A stretch of DNA of 64,000 nucleotides from Chitinophaga qingshengii. GTDB lineage: Bacteria > Bacteroidota > Bacteroidia > Chitinophagales > Chitinophagaceae. The stretch lies in assembly GCF_014529935.1 (NCBI RefSeq), contig NZ_JACVFC010000002.1, forward strand, positions 248,001-312,000, in the 5' to 3' direction. The stretch's first letter is position 1; every line of letters begins with the position of its first letter. Of the stretch, positions 1-9,433 are shown piece after piece. Both the position numbers and the translations under genes were made by a program. The notes beneath the pieces are model-generated. The model ran no database searches, was not told the DNA's origin, and was given only the letters and a program-made list of their open reading frames with translations.

Positions 1-569
1 TCCTGTGTGTTAAAAAAAGTGGTTTTAACAGACCCGAATAACTGGTGGAGCTGGTGGAACTCTTGGCGGACCTGTGTTTCATTATCGGTATTGGTGGCCA
101 TGCCCATCAAGCCGGCGATGCGGACGTGCGTCAGTTCAGATTGGTGGTTGTTCCACCAGGAGAGCAGTTGCTGTAACTCCTGCTCATCCATGCCGAACTT
201 TGTTTCTTCCGCTGCGATGTGAACCTGTAAGAGGCAGTTGATCACCCGTTGGTGTTTGGCCGCCTGCTTATTGATTTCCTGCAGCAGTTTCAGGCTGTCT
301 ACCGCATGGATGGTGTGTACAAAAGGAGCCAGGTATTTGACTTTATTGGACTGGAGGTGCCCTATAAAATGCCATTGTATATCAGCCGGCAGTGCGGCTT
401 GTTTTTCCACGAGCTCCTGTACGTAGTTTTCACCGAAGATGCGTTGTCCCGCTGCATAAAAAGCCTCGATATCTTCCAGGGGTTTGGTTTTGGAAACCGC
501 CACCAGTTGGGCAGAAAAGGGCTTTAATTGGGACAGTACCGCCTGATAAGCATTGATGTTGATAGCCAT
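1..569 (-). CDS. YggS/PLPBP family pyridoxal-phosphate homeostasis protein (3' end outside window)
   Basis: The minus frame opens with ATG at 569 and stays open to the window edge, giving about 189 residues of a protein usually 220-230 long; the C-terminus is missing. The N-terminal part reads like the alanine-racemase-type barrel of YggS. The cofactor lysine sits in VAVSKTKP near residue 30-36, followed by FGENYVQE, WHFIGHLQSNK and, further on, GLMGMAT. These are the family signatures. Family members bind PLP without a known enzymatic reaction and buffer the cytosolic B6 pool. It is transcribed away from the acyl-CoA dehydrogenase terminator region on the same strand. The assignment is firm; only the 3' end is unseen. 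Confidence 0.92.
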   Translation of the reverse strand, partial: MAININAYQAVLSQLKPFSAQLVAVSKTKPLEDIEAFYAAGQRIFGENYVQELVEKQAALPADIQWHFIGHLQSNKVKYLAPFVHTIHAVDSLKLLQEINKQAAKHQRVINCLLQVHIAAEETKFGMDEQELQQLLSWWNNHQSELTHVRIAGLMGMATNTDNETQVRQEFHQLHQLFGSVKTTFFNTQ

Positions 570-603
570 CCCGCAAAAGTACGCAATGCTATTGTAAAAT
601 AAA

Positions 604-632
604 GCGCCCCGGGTGTTGGCCCGGGGCAGCTG
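604..632 (-). terminator. Rho-independent terminator after acyl-CoA dehydrogenase
   Basis: A perfect 8-bp GC stem (606-613 with 620-627, GCCCCGGG/CCCGGGGC) with a 6-nt loop lies just beyond the stop of the minus-strand acyl-CoA dehydrogenase. On that strand it is followed by a T-rich run. Confidence 0.65.
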
Positions 633-650
633 TGAAATATTTGGTGATGA

Positions 651-1790
651 TTACGCCAGGATGGAGCGGCTGATCACGATACGTTGTACTTCAGAAGTAC
701 CTTCGTAGATCTGGGTGATCTTGGCATCGCGCATGAGGCGTTCAACGTGATACTCTTTCACGTAGCCGTAGCCGCCGTGTACCTGCACCGCTTCTGTGGT
801 TACCCACATCGCTGTTTCAGAGGAGAACACTTTAGCCATAGACCCGCTGAGCGTATAATCGAGGTGTTGATCTTTTTCCCACGCCGCCTTGAGGCAGAGC
901 AGGCGGGACGCCTCGATTCTGGTAGCCATATCTGCCAGTTTAAACTGGATGGCCTGGTGTTGGGATATCTCTTTGCCGAATGCTTTTCTTTCTTTGGAGT
1001 ATTTCACGGCCAGTTCATAAGCGCCGCTGGCGATGCCCAGCGCCTGGGACGCGATGCCGATACGGCCGCCGCCCAGTGTTTTCATGGCGAATTTGAAGCC
1101 GAAGCCATCTTCACCGATTCTGTTTTCTTTGGGTACTACCACATCCTGGAACATGATGCTGTGGGTATCGCTGCCGCGGATGCCCAGTTTATTTTCTTTG
1201 GCGCCTACGGTTACACCGGGGCTGTTTTTTTCCACGATGAGGGCGTTGATACCTTTGCTGCCTTTTTCCGGGTGGGTTTGGGCCATCACCAGGTATACGC
1301 TGGCGGAGTTACCGTTGGTGATCCAGTTTTTGGTACCGTTGAGCAGGTAGTGGTCACCTTTATCTTCTGCCGTGGTGCGCTGGGAGGTAGCGTCGGAACC
1401 GGCTTCCGGCTCGCTCAGCAGGAAAGCGCCGATAATTTCGCCTTTAGCCAGGGGCACCAGGTATTTTTGTTTCTGTTCTTCTGTGCCGTAGGCTTCCAAT
1501 CCCCAGCAAACCAGGGAGTTATTTACACTCATCACCACGGAGGCGGAGGCATCTACCTTCGATATTTCTTCCATCGCCAGCACATAGGAGATGGTATCCA
1601 GGCCTGCGCCGCCATATTTAGGGTCTACCATCATGCCCAGAAAACCCAGTTCGCCCAGTTTTTTAATCTGTTCTGCCGGAAACTTCTGTAGCTCATCGCG
1701 TTCTATCACCCCCGGTAACAGTTCCGTTTGGGCGAAATCACGCGCAGCCTTTTGAATCATAAGATGCTCTTCCGTAAGTTGAAAGTCCAT
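651..1790 (-). CDS. Acyl-CoA dehydrogenase (short/medium-chain, butyryl-type)
   Basis: A 379-residue FAD flavoenzyme of normal family length that introduces the alpha-beta double bond into acyl-CoA, passing electrons to ETF in fatty-acid or branched-chain amino-acid oxidation. The N-terminal helical domain begins MDFQLTEEH. The middle beta domain contains FLLSEPEAGSDA and WITNG, which contact FAD and substrate. The C-terminal domain carries QVHGGYGY and the IYEGTSE motif, whose Glu (about residue 363) is the catalytic base in the short-chain group. It stands alone with its own terminator. Substrate chain length cannot be fixed from sequence; the catalytic-Glu position fits butyryl-CoA or related dehydrogenases. 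Confidence 0.95.
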   Translation of the reverse strand: MDFQLTEEHLMIQKAARDFAQTELLPGVIERDELQKFPAEQIKKLGELGFLGMMVDPKYGGAGLDTISYVLAMEEISKVDASASVVMSVNNSLVCWGLEAYGTEEQKQKYLVPLAKGEIIGAFLLSEPEAGSDATSQRTTAEDKGDHYLLNGTKNWITNGNSASVYLVMAQTHPEKGSKGINALIVEKNSPGVTVGAKENKLGIRGSDTHSIMFQDVVVPKENRIGEDGFGFKFAMKTLGGGRIGIASQALGIASGAYELAVKYSKERKAFGKEISQHQAIQFKLADMATRIEASRLLCLKAAWEKDQHLDYTLSGSMAKVFSSETAMWVTTEAVQVHGGYGYVKEYHVERLMRDAKITQIYEGTSEVQRIVISRSILA

Positions 1791-2037
1791 GGTTTTAGTT
1801 GTTGTTTAAAAAGAATAGTGATAAATCCAAATTATTTATAAATCAGGACGTAAAAAAATGCCGCCCGGAAAATTCAACGTTGTCAACCATAACGCGGCAA
1901 TTTTTGAATAAAATGCGAGGATATCACCACCCTATTGGATTTGGTTCATACAATATATGTCCTTTTTTCACCATTGCCTGGTGCGCTGCTTTGGGTGTTC
2001 TCCCAAAATCCTGTAGCTTGCCGGTAATGAGAACTTT

Positions 2038-2985
2038 ATGAAGAACATTAAAATAATAGAAGTCAAGTCGGAAATAGGGGCAGGTACCCGTGGCGCGAGC
2101 CTGGGAGTGGATGCGATCAAGATAGCGGCATTGGACTTTATGAGCAACTTTTTTGTACACTTTCCTACCGAAGCCATTGAAACGGAGAACAAACTCCTTT
2201 TTGAACCCATTGAATCTCCCTATGCCAAAAGAATCAAGGGTACTGTGAACATGTACGAACGTATCAGCAAAAGTGTTTGTGAAACAGTAAAAGCCAACTG
2301 GTTCCCCGTATTATTATCCGGCGACCACAGTACCGCCGGCGCCACTATTGCCGGTCTGAAAATGGCGCATCCCAAATCCAAGCTGGGCGTGATCTGGATT
2401 GATGCCCATGCCGATCTGCACACCCCCTACACCACCCCTTCCGGCAATATGCACGGGATGCCGCTGGCTACCGCTATTGCAGAAGATAACCTGGATTGTA
2501 AGGTACATGAGCTGGACGAGCAGACTACCGGTATGTGGAATGCCCTGAAAAATATCGGTAAAATCGCTCCGAAAGTATTACCGGAAGATATTGTGTTCAT
2601 CTCCCTGAGGGATTATGAAAAAGAAGAAGATTACCTGATCAAGCAGTACGGCATGAAGGTGATCACCACCAATGAAGTACGCCGTAAAGGACCGGAAAAT
2701 ATCTCCCGTTCCGTATTCCGCTACCTGAGCGACTGCGATTATATCTACGTATCATTTGACGTGGACAGCCTGGACGCCTCCATTTCCAAGGGTACCGGTA
2801 CCCCGGTGAGCAATGGTTTAAGGGAGCGTGAAGCAGAAGACCTGATTGCCAAGTTTATGCAGCACCGTAAAATCTGCTGTTTCGAGATCACGGAGGTAAA
2901 CCCGACACTGGACCGGGAGAACCTGATGGCCGAGATAGCGTTTAATATCCTGCAACGCAGCGTGAACGTGCTGATGATGAACTAA
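2038..2985 (+). CDS. rocF: Arginase (ureohydrolase family)
   Basis: A 315-residue cytosolic Mn-dependent ureohydrolase that splits arginine to ornithine and urea. All six metal ligands are visible: His97 in GDHS, Asp122/His124/Asp126 in DAHAD, and Asp241/Asp243 in SFDVDSLD. The N-terminus has the arginase-like E.GAGTRGASLG segment, which favours arginase over agmatinase or formimidoylglutamase. It is a monocistronic plus-strand gene facing the DUF3810 gene, with stop codons 6 bp apart. Exact substrate remains a family-level inference. Confidence 0.88.
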   Translation: MKNIKIIEVKSEIGAGTRGASLGVDAIKIAALDFMSNFFVHFPTEAIETENKLLFEPIESPYAKRIKGTVNMYERISKSVCETVKANWFPVLLSGDHSTAGATIAGLKMAHPKSKLGVIWIDAHADLHTPYTTPSGNMHGMPLATAIAEDNLDCKVHELDEQTTGMWNALKNIGKIAPKVLPEDIVFISLRDYEKEEDYLIKQYGMKVITTNEVRRKGPENISRSVFRYLSDCDYIYVSFDVDSLDASISKGTGTPVSNGLREREAEDLIAKFMQHRKICCFEITEVNPTLDRENLMAEIAFNILQRSVNVLMMN

Positions 2986-2991
2986 TCATGA

Positions 2992-4074
2992 TCAGCGTAT
3001 TTTAAACCAGGCGATCAGCCATCCGGTTACTTCACTATAGCTGCGGATACCTTTCGTTTGTTTGTTGGCTTTAAGGTACTGGTCGTATAACAGCGTAGAA
3101 TAATCATCTACCTTACCTGTATACTTCTCGTAGAAAGTAATGATGTTTTTATAGTCCGCTTTTACACCGGGGAGGGCCTGGCGCCAGATGTTTTTTGCCA
3201 GTGAGGTATCCCTTACCGCCAGCTGGCGTACACTGTAGAGGAACATATCGAAATTGGCCGCATAACGGAAATGGCTATCCTCCATACTGGTAGCAGCCAG
3301 ATAACCTACAAAATTGGCATCTTCCTCCGGCGCATAGCCCAGCTGATGGGCAATTTCATGGCAGGTAATAATGGGTTGCAATACGGCGGGCACGGTTGTA
3401 TTCACCTGCGCTTCCAGGGTAAAGGGATTGAGGTAGCCGGTAACGCCGGGATAGTTGAGCCATTCGCCGAAGAGGGCTTTTTTCACGCAGGGCGACTTAT
3501 AACGGAAAGCGGGCCAACGTTCGGCGGCAATGCGGTAGGCAGTTGCCGCCTTGTCGAACAGGGGCTGGCGGTTGTCGGCCGGGGTAATGCCCAGCGTATC
3601 GCCCAGGCGTTGTTTTTCGGCGTTGGTGAGCCGCAGCAGGGTATCGGACAACTGATAGAGCTGTTGAGTATTGTAAGGTCCGGTAATGATGCCGGTATCA
3701 CGCAGCAGGGAGTTACGGTCGTAGTTAAAACCCCAGAGGACCAGGAAGGCCAGGTATAGGCTCAGTAATGTGTGAATGCCGCGCAAGGTGAGTAAACCAG
3801 CGTTCAGCCATTCCATCCGTATGAGTTTATAACATAGTTTTAACAAAAAAAATAGGGCGCTTACAATCCAGGCGGTATATATTACGTCCCCGACACTGAA
3901 TGGTACTATACCTGTTAACTGTCTGAACACCATACTGATACTGCTATACCACCTATGGAAGTATACATCGCTGAAGCGGTGGCTCCAGGAGAAGCATCCC
4001 TTTAACAACAGTATACCCGCAAGTGTTATTACAATACGGACGATCTTCTTTTTAATTTTGGCTTTTGTTTCCAT
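2992..4074 (-). CDS. DUF3810 membrane protein with HExxH motif
   Basis: A 360-residue membrane protein. Three hydrophobic segments lie in the first about 125 residues (near 15-30, 65-85 and 100-120), followed by a large soluble domain. This domain contains CHEIAHQLGYAPEEDANF about two thirds along, a zincin-type HExxH followed by a downstream acidic stretch. This layout matches DUF3810, a Bacteroidota/Firmicutes family of presumed membrane-linked metallopeptidases with no known substrate. It starts back-to-back with the fructosamine-kinase-like gene, the two start codons being only 14 bp apart, so the promoters must overlap coding sequence. Confidence 0.85.
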   Translation of the reverse strand: METKAKIKKKIVRIVITLAGILLLKGCFSWSHRFSDVYFHRWYSSISMVFRQLTGIVPFSVGDVIYTAWIVSALFFLLKLCYKLIRMEWLNAGLLTLRGIHTLLSLYLAFLVLWGFNYDRNSLLRDTGIITGPYNTQQLYQLSDTLLRLTNAEKQRLGDTLGITPADNRQPLFDKAATAYRIAAERWPAFRYKSPCVKKALFGEWLNYPGVTGYLNPFTLEAQVNTTVPAVLQPIITCHEIAHQLGYAPEEDANFVGYLAATSMEDSHFRYAANFDMFLYSVRQLAVRDTSLAKNIWRQALPGVKADYKNIITFYEKYTGKVDDYSTLLYDQYLKANKQTKGIRSYSEVTGWLIAWFKIR

Positions 4075-4088
4075 ATAAGCGGCGAAAC

Positions 4089-4967
4089 ATGATCGATGAA
4101 ATTTTACAAAAACAACTGAGCACGGCGTTATCCGAACAGCTGAAAGTGAAAATACATATTAATGACGCAAAAAGCGTACATGGTGGTGATATTAACCAAA
4201 CATTTCGTATAGGCACCAACGAGGGGTATTTTTTCCTGAAGTTGAATGATGCCCGGCGTTATCCGGATATGTTTGCCGCCGAGTATGCCGGTCTGGAGGC
4301 GTTACACGCCGCGCATGCGCTGACGGTGCCTCAACCGCTGGCTTACGGCCAGTGTAACGGGCAGACCTACCTGCTGATGGAGATGATGCTGAAAGGCACG
4401 GCGGTACAGGATTTCTGGGAACATTTTGCGCAGTCGCTCGCGCAGCAGCATAAAAAAACGCAGTCCCATTTCGGGTATGCAGCCCCCAATTATATTGGCA
4501 GTTTACGGCAGTTTAACACGCCTTACAGTAACTGGCCGGTGTTCTACGCCTTTAACCGGTTGTTGCCGTTGATCCGTATGGCATATGACCAGCATATTGC
4601 AGACCAGCGCATGGTGCAGCAGGTAGAGCGGTTATGCCGGCAATTGCCGCAGATTTTTCCCGTAGAGGCGCCGGCGTTATTGCATGGTGATTTATGGTCA
4701 GGAAATTTTATGGTAGGGCCGGATGGCAGGGCTTGTGTATTTGATCCGGCGGTGTATTACGGTCACCGGGAGATGGATTTAGCGATGGCGCGGTTATTTG
4801 GCGGTTTCGACACCCGTTTTTATTATGCCTATCAGGCAGCCTGGCCGCTGTCGCCGGGATGGCAACAGCGGATTGGTGTTTGCCAGTTATATCCGTTACT
4901 GGTACATACGTTATTATTTGGCGGCAACTACTACAACAGCATCAGGGAAGTGTTGCAGGCCTATTGA
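4089..4967 (+). CDS. Fructosamine/ketosamine-3-kinase family protein
   Basis: About 292 residues of the aminoglycoside-phosphotransferase-like kinase fold. It shows the family pattern: GGDINQTFRI nucleotide loop, FLKLN lysine, EYAGLEAL, then the catalytic LLHGDLWSGNF and the Mg-binding VFDPAVYYGHREMDLAM. Family members phosphorylate sugar-amine adducts and so repair glycated proteins. I place the start at MIDEIL (4089); an upstream in-frame ATG at 4065 would overlap the divergent DUF3810 start. The 3' end overlaps the convergent histidine kinase by 7 bp. Confidence 0.88.
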   Translation: MIDEILQKQLSTALSEQLKVKIHINDAKSVHGGDINQTFRIGTNEGYFFLKLNDARRYPDMFAAEYAGLEALHAAHALTVPQPLAYGQCNGQTYLLMEMMLKGTAVQDFWEHFAQSLAQQHKKTQSHFGYAAPNYIGSLRQFNTPYSNWPVFYAFNRLLPLIRMAYDQHIADQRMVQQVERLCRQLPQIFPVEAPALLHGDLWSGNFMVGPDGRACVFDPAVYYGHREMDLAMARLFGGFDTRFYYAYQAAWPLSPGWQQRIGVCQLYPLLVHTLLFGGNYYNSIREVLQAY

Positions 4968-7393
4968 TGAGGGTGTGATGCAGCGTCTACAAACTCCCGC
5001 ATGCGGGTATATTCTTCATGTACGATGGGATAGTATTTATCTACGGCCGCTACAATTTCATCGAACAGGCGGGTAGTACCTTCCGGTTGTTGCGGTTCGC
5101 CGGTACGGAGGTTATTTTCGAGTTCCTGCATTTTGGCGCTGATCCAGGTGAGGCCCACCATGGCGAAGTTGGGTTTCAGTTTATGTACCTGGAATTTCAC
5201 CCGTTCCCAGTCCCCCGTTTCCACGATATCATGTAGTTTTTTGATTTCATCCCGGATGGTCCGGATAAATATTTCGAACAGGTCTGCCGCATAGGAGATA
5301 TTGTTCTCATAGAGGGCTGTGAGATATTTAACGTCCAATTCCGGATGGAACTCAAATCCGCTGATGTTCTGCACTTCTTCTTCCATTATTAGTTCTGTTT
5401 CGTCTTCGTTGAGATATTTATTAAAGATCTGTAGTAGCTGATCGGGCGTATACGGTTTAATGAGGATATCGGTGATACCTGCGGCTCTGACAGTGGCGGC
5501 CGTATTCTCCATCGCTACAGCGGTGGTGGCGATGATAGGGGTCGCCACATTAAACTGGTTTTCATCCGCTCTGATTTGTTGTGCCAGTTCCAGCCCATTC
5601 ATGCCGGGGATACGGATATCCATGAGGATAAGATCATATTGCCGGGCGTTGAGGAACCAGGTGGCGTCGGGTCCATTGGTAGCCAGCTGATAATTGATTT
5701 TATATTTTTCCAGGAGGCTCATCATGTAACGCAGGTTCATCTGATTATCTTCCACCATGAGTACGCGGGCTTCATCAAAGGTACGTTGTTTCCCTTTTTT
5801 GCCTGGTTTGGCGCCGGAGGCTGAAATGGGTTTTCTGCTATCCATGAAAGGCAGATCGAACACAAAGCAGGTATTGTATCCCGGGTAATCTTCCACGCCG
5901 ATGGTACCGCCGAGCAGTTCCACGAGTTGTTTTACGATAGCCAGGCCGAGGCCGGTGCCGCCGTATTTTTCACGGATATCTCCTTCCGCCTGTTTGTAGT
6001 TGTGGAAAATCAATTCCAGTTTGTCTTTCCGGATACCGATGCCGGTATCGCATACCCGGAAGCGTATCCAGAGCTTATTATCGAGCCAGCTTTCCTGGGT
6101 GGCTTTAATGGCTATTTCTCCTTCGCTGGTAAACTTCTCCGCATTACCTAACAAATTGAGCAATATTTGGTTCAGCAGCACATCATCGCCAATCAGCCAG
6201 GTATTGAGGTTCGCATCCAGTTCAGCCGTGATGGAGACAGGTCTGCGTCCCAGTTTCAGTTCAAATGTCTGGCGGAGGGACTGTATCAGTTCGCGGGGGT
6301 TAAATTCCCTTGGGTTGACTTGCAGTTCTCCTGCTTCTATCCTGGAAATATCGAGAATATCACTGACAATGCCCAGCAGTATGCCTGAAGAATGTTTCAG
6401 AATGTTGACATATTCCTTTTGTTGGGCATCGAGATTGGTTTCCTCGAGGAGGTGTGCCATGCCGATGATCGCGTTGAGGGGGGTGCGTATTTCGTGGCTC
6501 ATGCTGGCCAGGAATTCCTTTTGGGCCAGGCGGGCTTCCTCTGCGAGGCGGCGGGCCTCTTCCAGTTCGCGCTGGAGGCGTTTTTCGCTGGTGATATCCA
6601 TATGGATGCCGGCGCCGCCGGTGATGTTACCGTTGCGGTCGTATACATTGGCGGAGCTGGCGAGCACCCATCTGCGGGAGCCATCTTTCAGCACAATTTC
6701 CATATCGTACAGCAGGGGTACGTTTTCCGCCAGGCGTTTCTGACGGAGGGCGCGGGCGAAGGCCCTGTTTTCTTCCGGCACAAATACGTCCGTGATATTT
6801 TTACCGATCAGCTCTTTTTCCGAGTAGCCGGAGAGGCGGCAGAAGCTTTCATATACGCGGGTGATATTACCGTCGAGGTCTGTTTCGCACATGGCCGCGT
6901 TGAGGTTATTGAGCATCACGCGGAATTTGTGTTCATTCCGTTTGATTTCTTCCTGCACGTGATATTTGCGGGTAGTATCGACGACTTGCCAGATACTGCC
7001 TTTAAAGTGGGTATCGTTGAAAATGGGGGTAAAGGCCACTTCCACCGTGGTGCCGTTGAGGAGTACCAGTTCCCAGCCATAGAGGGGCTTTTTTTCCTGT
7101 TGTATGGCCTTCATTCTGGCAGCGAAGGTATCCGGGCTGGCAATGAGCGACTGTAAAAACAGGATCAGTTCGTCAAAAGTCAGGTTTTCCGGCAGCGGAC
7201 GGGGCAGGCGCTGTAGAAGGATGTCATTTGTCCAGCAGCAACGGAAATCCTGATCTGTCACGATGATACCGGCGCTGGTATGGCGGAGCCAGGCGTGGAT
7301 AGGCAGCGAGCAGATGTCCGGGATGTCCTGGGGCGGCGTTGTGACCGGGTCAGGGGCCGGGATTTTCCTTGCATTCTTTCCTTTGGATGTCAT
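4961..7393 (-). CDS. Hybrid sensor histidine kinase (PAS - HisKA - HATPase - receiver - Hpt)
   Basis: An 810-residue protein with no transmembrane segment, so probably a cytoplasmic sensor. Two or three PAS-like domains span about residues 25-285, with PAC-type endings (DGSRRWV, GGAGIHMDIT). A short coiled coil leads to the dimerisation domain with the phospho-accepting His in MSHEIRTPLNA near residue 300. An HATPase domain follows (NLLGNAEKF, DTGIGI, GGTGLGLAI), then a receiver (VEDNQMN, phospho-Asp in LILMDIRIPG) at about 545-660. The C-terminal Hpt domain has its His near 737 (VHKLKPNF). The whole phosphorelay sits in one chain and no response regulator is adjacent, so the output partner is elsewhere. 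Confidence 0.93.
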   Translation of the reverse strand: MTSKGKNARKIPAPDPVTTPPQDIPDICSLPIHAWLRHTSAGIIVTDQDFRCCWTNDILLQRLPRPLPENLTFDELILFLQSLIASPDTFAARMKAIQQEKKPLYGWELVLLNGTTVEVAFTPIFNDTHFKGSIWQVVDTTRKYHVQEEIKRNEHKFRVMLNNLNAAMCETDLDGNITRVYESFCRLSGYSEKELIGKNITDVFVPEENRAFARALRQKRLAENVPLLYDMEIVLKDGSRRWVLASSANVYDRNGNITGGAGIHMDITSEKRLQRELEEARRLAEEARLAQKEFLASMSHEIRTPLNAIIGMAHLLEETNLDAQQKEYVNILKHSSGILLGIVSDILDISRIEAGELQVNPREFNPRELIQSLRQTFELKLGRRPVSITAELDANLNTWLIGDDVLLNQILLNLLGNAEKFTSEGEIAIKATQESWLDNKLWIRFRVCDTGIGIRKDKLELIFHNYKQAEGDIREKYGGTGLGLAIVKQLVELLGGTIGVEDYPGYNTCFVFDLPFMDSRKPISASGAKPGKKGKQRTFDEARVLMVEDNQMNLRYMMSLLEKYKINYQLATNGPDATWFLNARQYDLILMDIRIPGMNGLELAQQIRADENQFNVATPIIATTAVAMENTAATVRAAGITDILIKPYTPDQLLQIFNKYLNEDETELIMEEEVQNISGFEFHPELDVKYLTALYENNISYAADLFEIFIRTIRDEIKKLHDIVETGDWERVKFQVHKLKPNFAMVGLTWISAKMQELENNLRTGEPQQPEGTTRLFDEIVAAVDKYYPIVHEEYTRMREFVDAASHPHQ

Positions 7394-7581
7394 TAGTTAT
7401 GATGGCCAGGGGACTTCAGGTTTTCAATTTCATGGTTTTATTGCAAAAACAGGTGGGAGATGAAGGTGAAAATGCTTACCTTTGCGGCTCACTCCTGCTG
7501 TAAGCAACAGCATGATCAATGATATACTGATATATAAATATATATAATTCAGCTATCGAAAGTGAACAAATTTAGGAAATT

Positions 7582-7611
7582 TTTGCAATTGCAAATATTT
7601 AATTACCTTTG
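7582..7611 (+). promoter_or_regulatory. Bacteroidota promoter of the yceD-rpmF-plsX operon
   Basis: TTTG (7582-7585) and TACCTTTG (7604-7611) are separated by 18 bp. This is the -33 / -7 arrangement of the Bacteroidota housekeeping sigma factor. Transcription would start near 7617, giving a leader of about 20 nt. That excludes upstream in-frame starts for the first gene and supports ATG at 7639. Confidence 0.75.
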
Positions 7612-7638
7612 CATCCCTCTAAAAGTGAGGACATTGAT

Positions 7639-8181
7639 ATGAAACCACTCCGCGAATTTGATATAGCCTTTGTTGGATTAAAGCCAGGGGTGCATTCATT
7701 TCAGTACGAGATTGGGGAGAGTTTCTTTGAGCATTTTGAAGGCGAAAGGGATTTCAGTGATTGTAAGGCGACAGTTAACCTGACGTTGGACAAGAAAGTA
7801 AATTTCTTTTTACTGAAGTTTGAGATCGGCGGTTCGGTTACAGTAACCTGCGACCGTTGTGGTCAGCCCTTTGAGCTCCAGCTCTGGGATGAGTTTAACC
7901 AGATTGTGAAGATGGTAGACAATCCTGAAGAGATGGCAAATGAGGATGCAGATCCGGATGTAGCGTATATTTCCAAGACGGAGAGCCATTTAAACGTGGC
8001 GGAATGGATATACGAGTTTATCCAGTTGAGCATTCCGATGCAGCGCATCCATCCTGATACTGCCGATGGCAAGAGTGGATGTGATCCCAAGGTGATTGAA
8101 ATGCTGGAACGTATGAACCGGCAGGCTAACGAAAACGATAACCCAATCTGGAAAGGGTTGGATAAATTTAAGGACAATTAA
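7639..8181 (+). CDS. YceD/DUF177 family protein (23S rRNA accumulation protein)
   Basis: A 180-residue DUF177 (YceD-like) protein. The zinc-knuckle-like CDRCGQPFE is visible near residues 75-83, after the family's beta-rich N-terminal half. The acidic linker and the C-terminal CDPKVIEMLERM also fit. YceD proteins affect 23S rRNA accumulation; in plants and bacteria the family is encoded next to L32. Here it is the first gene of a yceD-rpmF-plsX operon, 12 bp before rpmF. The start at MKPLREF follows from the promoter just upstream. Confidence 0.9.
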   Translation: MKPLREFDIAFVGLKPGVHSFQYEIGESFFEHFEGERDFSDCKATVNLTLDKKVNFFLLKFEIGGSVTVTCDRCGQPFELQLWDEFNQIVKMVDNPEEMANEDADPDVAYISKTESHLNVAEWIYEFIQLSIPMQRIHPDTADGKSGCDPKVIEMLERMNRQANENDNPIWKGLDKFKDN

Positions 8182-8193
8182 AAATTAAATAAA

Positions 8194-8388
8194 ATGCCAA
8201 ATCCTAAACGCAGACATTCTCAGCAAAGATCAGCAAAGAGAAGAACGCATTACAAGGCGGTAGCGGATACATTAAGCACAGACAGCGCAACCGGTGAAGT
8301 GCACCTGAGACATCGTGCTCATTGGGTAGAAAACAAACTGTACTACAAAGGAAAAGTAGTGTTGGAAAAACAGAGCGCCGCTAAATAA
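8194..8388 (+). CDS. rpmF: 50S ribosomal protein L32
   Basis: A 64-residue basic protein starting MPNPKRRHSQQRSAKRRTH, the L32 signature, of normal length. It has no CxxC pairs, so this is the zinc-free form. It sits between yceD and plsX, the arrangement conserved across many bacterial phyla. Confidence 0.97.
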   Translation: MPNPKRRHSQQRSAKRRTHYKAVADTLSTDSATGEVHLRHRAHWVENKLYYKGKVVLEKQSAAK

Positions 8389-8435
8389 TAAATTTTACTA
8401 ATTTTACCCGAGCTAACAAGACAAACTTGAGTTAC

Positions 8436-9383
8436 ATGAGAATCGGGCTTGATATGATGGGTGGCGACTTTGCCCCCGCAGCAGCAGTAAAAGGAGTAAA
8501 ATTATTTTTAGACACCGTTGCATCTGATGCGCATCTGGTGCTGATAGGGGACGAGTCACAACTGGTCCCTTTGTTAGCGGATGCACAAGTGGACCAATCA
8601 AAATATTCAGTTGTTCATTCATCCCAGGTAATCGGGATGAATGAACACCCTACCAAGGCACTGAAAGAGAAGCCACAATCCTCCATCTCTATTGGCTTTC
8701 ATTTACTGAAAAATGAGAAGATAGATGCTTTCATCAGTGCCGGTAATACCGGCGCCATGATGGTAGGCACCTTTTATTCTATTAAAGCCATTGAAGGAGT
8801 GCAACGTCCTACGATTTCTACTCTGGTCCCCCGTGAAAACGGTACACAAGGACTTATGCTGGATGTAGGTATCAACGCTGACTGCAAACCTGAAAACCTG
8901 GTGCAATTTGCTATTCTGGGTTCCCTGTATTCCAAACACATCCTGAAGGTGGACAATCCAAAGGTTGGCTTGCTGAATATCGGAGAAGAAGAAGGTAAAG
9001 GCAACTTATTGGCCCAGGCAACTTACCCGCTGTTAAAAGAAAACAAACTAATCAATTTCATTGGTAATATCGAAGGCAGAGATGTTTTGACTGAAAAAGC
9101 CGATGTAATTGTATGTGAAGGTTTTACCGGCAACATTATCTTAAAAATGGCCGAATCCATCTACGATATCGCGGCAAGACGTAATATCAACGATGAATAC
9201 CTGAACAAATTAGACTCAGAATCCTATGGCGGCACTCCCGTACTGGGCGTTTCCAAACCGGTTATCATCGGTCACGGTATCTCCCAGAACGTAGCCTTCA
9301 AAAATATGATTCTGCTGGCACAACAAATGATTGAAAGCAAACTGCTGGAAAAGATCCAAGAGAGCTTCCACAGCAGCAACTAA
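8436..9383 (+). CDS. plsX: Phosphate acyltransferase PlsX
   Basis: A 315-residue enzyme that converts acyl-ACP and phosphate to acyl-phosphate, the first step of phosphatidic acid synthesis with PlsY. Family motifs are MRIGLDMMGGDFAP at the start, FISAGNTGAMM, and EGFTGNIILK. I prefer ATG 8436 because the family begins at this residue; a TTG three codons earlier is also possible. It is the last gene of the yceD-rpmF-plsX unit and is followed at once by a strong terminator. The fabH gene that often follows plsX in other bacteria is absent here. Confidence 0.96.
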   Translation: MRIGLDMMGGDFAPAAAVKGVKLFLDTVASDAHLVLIGDESQLVPLLADAQVDQSKYSVVHSSQVIGMNEHPTKALKEKPQSSISIGFHLLKNEKIDAFISAGNTGAMMVGTFYSIKAIEGVQRPTISTLVPRENGTQGLMLDVGINADCKPENLVQFAILGSLYSKHILKVDNPKVGLLNIGEEEGKGNLLAQATYPLLKENKLINFIGNIEGRDVLTEKADVIVCEGFTGNIILKMAESIYDIAARRNINDEYLNKLDSESYGGTPVLGVSKPVIIGHGISQNVAFKNMILLAQQMIESKLLEKIQESFHSSN

Positions 9384-9397
9384 GGAAAAGATATTGC

Positions 9398-9433
9398 AAA
9401 AAGGGCTGACCATTGAATGGTCAGCCCTTTTTG
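9398..9433 (+). terminator. Terminator of the plsX operon
   Basis: Inverted repeat GGGCTGACCAT (9403-9413) / ATGGTCAGCCC (9417-9427), with an A run before and five T after, 15 bp past the plsX stop. Confidence 0.9.

Noticed and set aside
684..1691. Long open frame (335 codons) on plus, antisense to the acyl-CoA dehydrogenase
   Set aside because: It mirrors the real gene's codons, has no family resemblance, and the minus-strand frame has all acyl-CoA dehydrogenase motifs.
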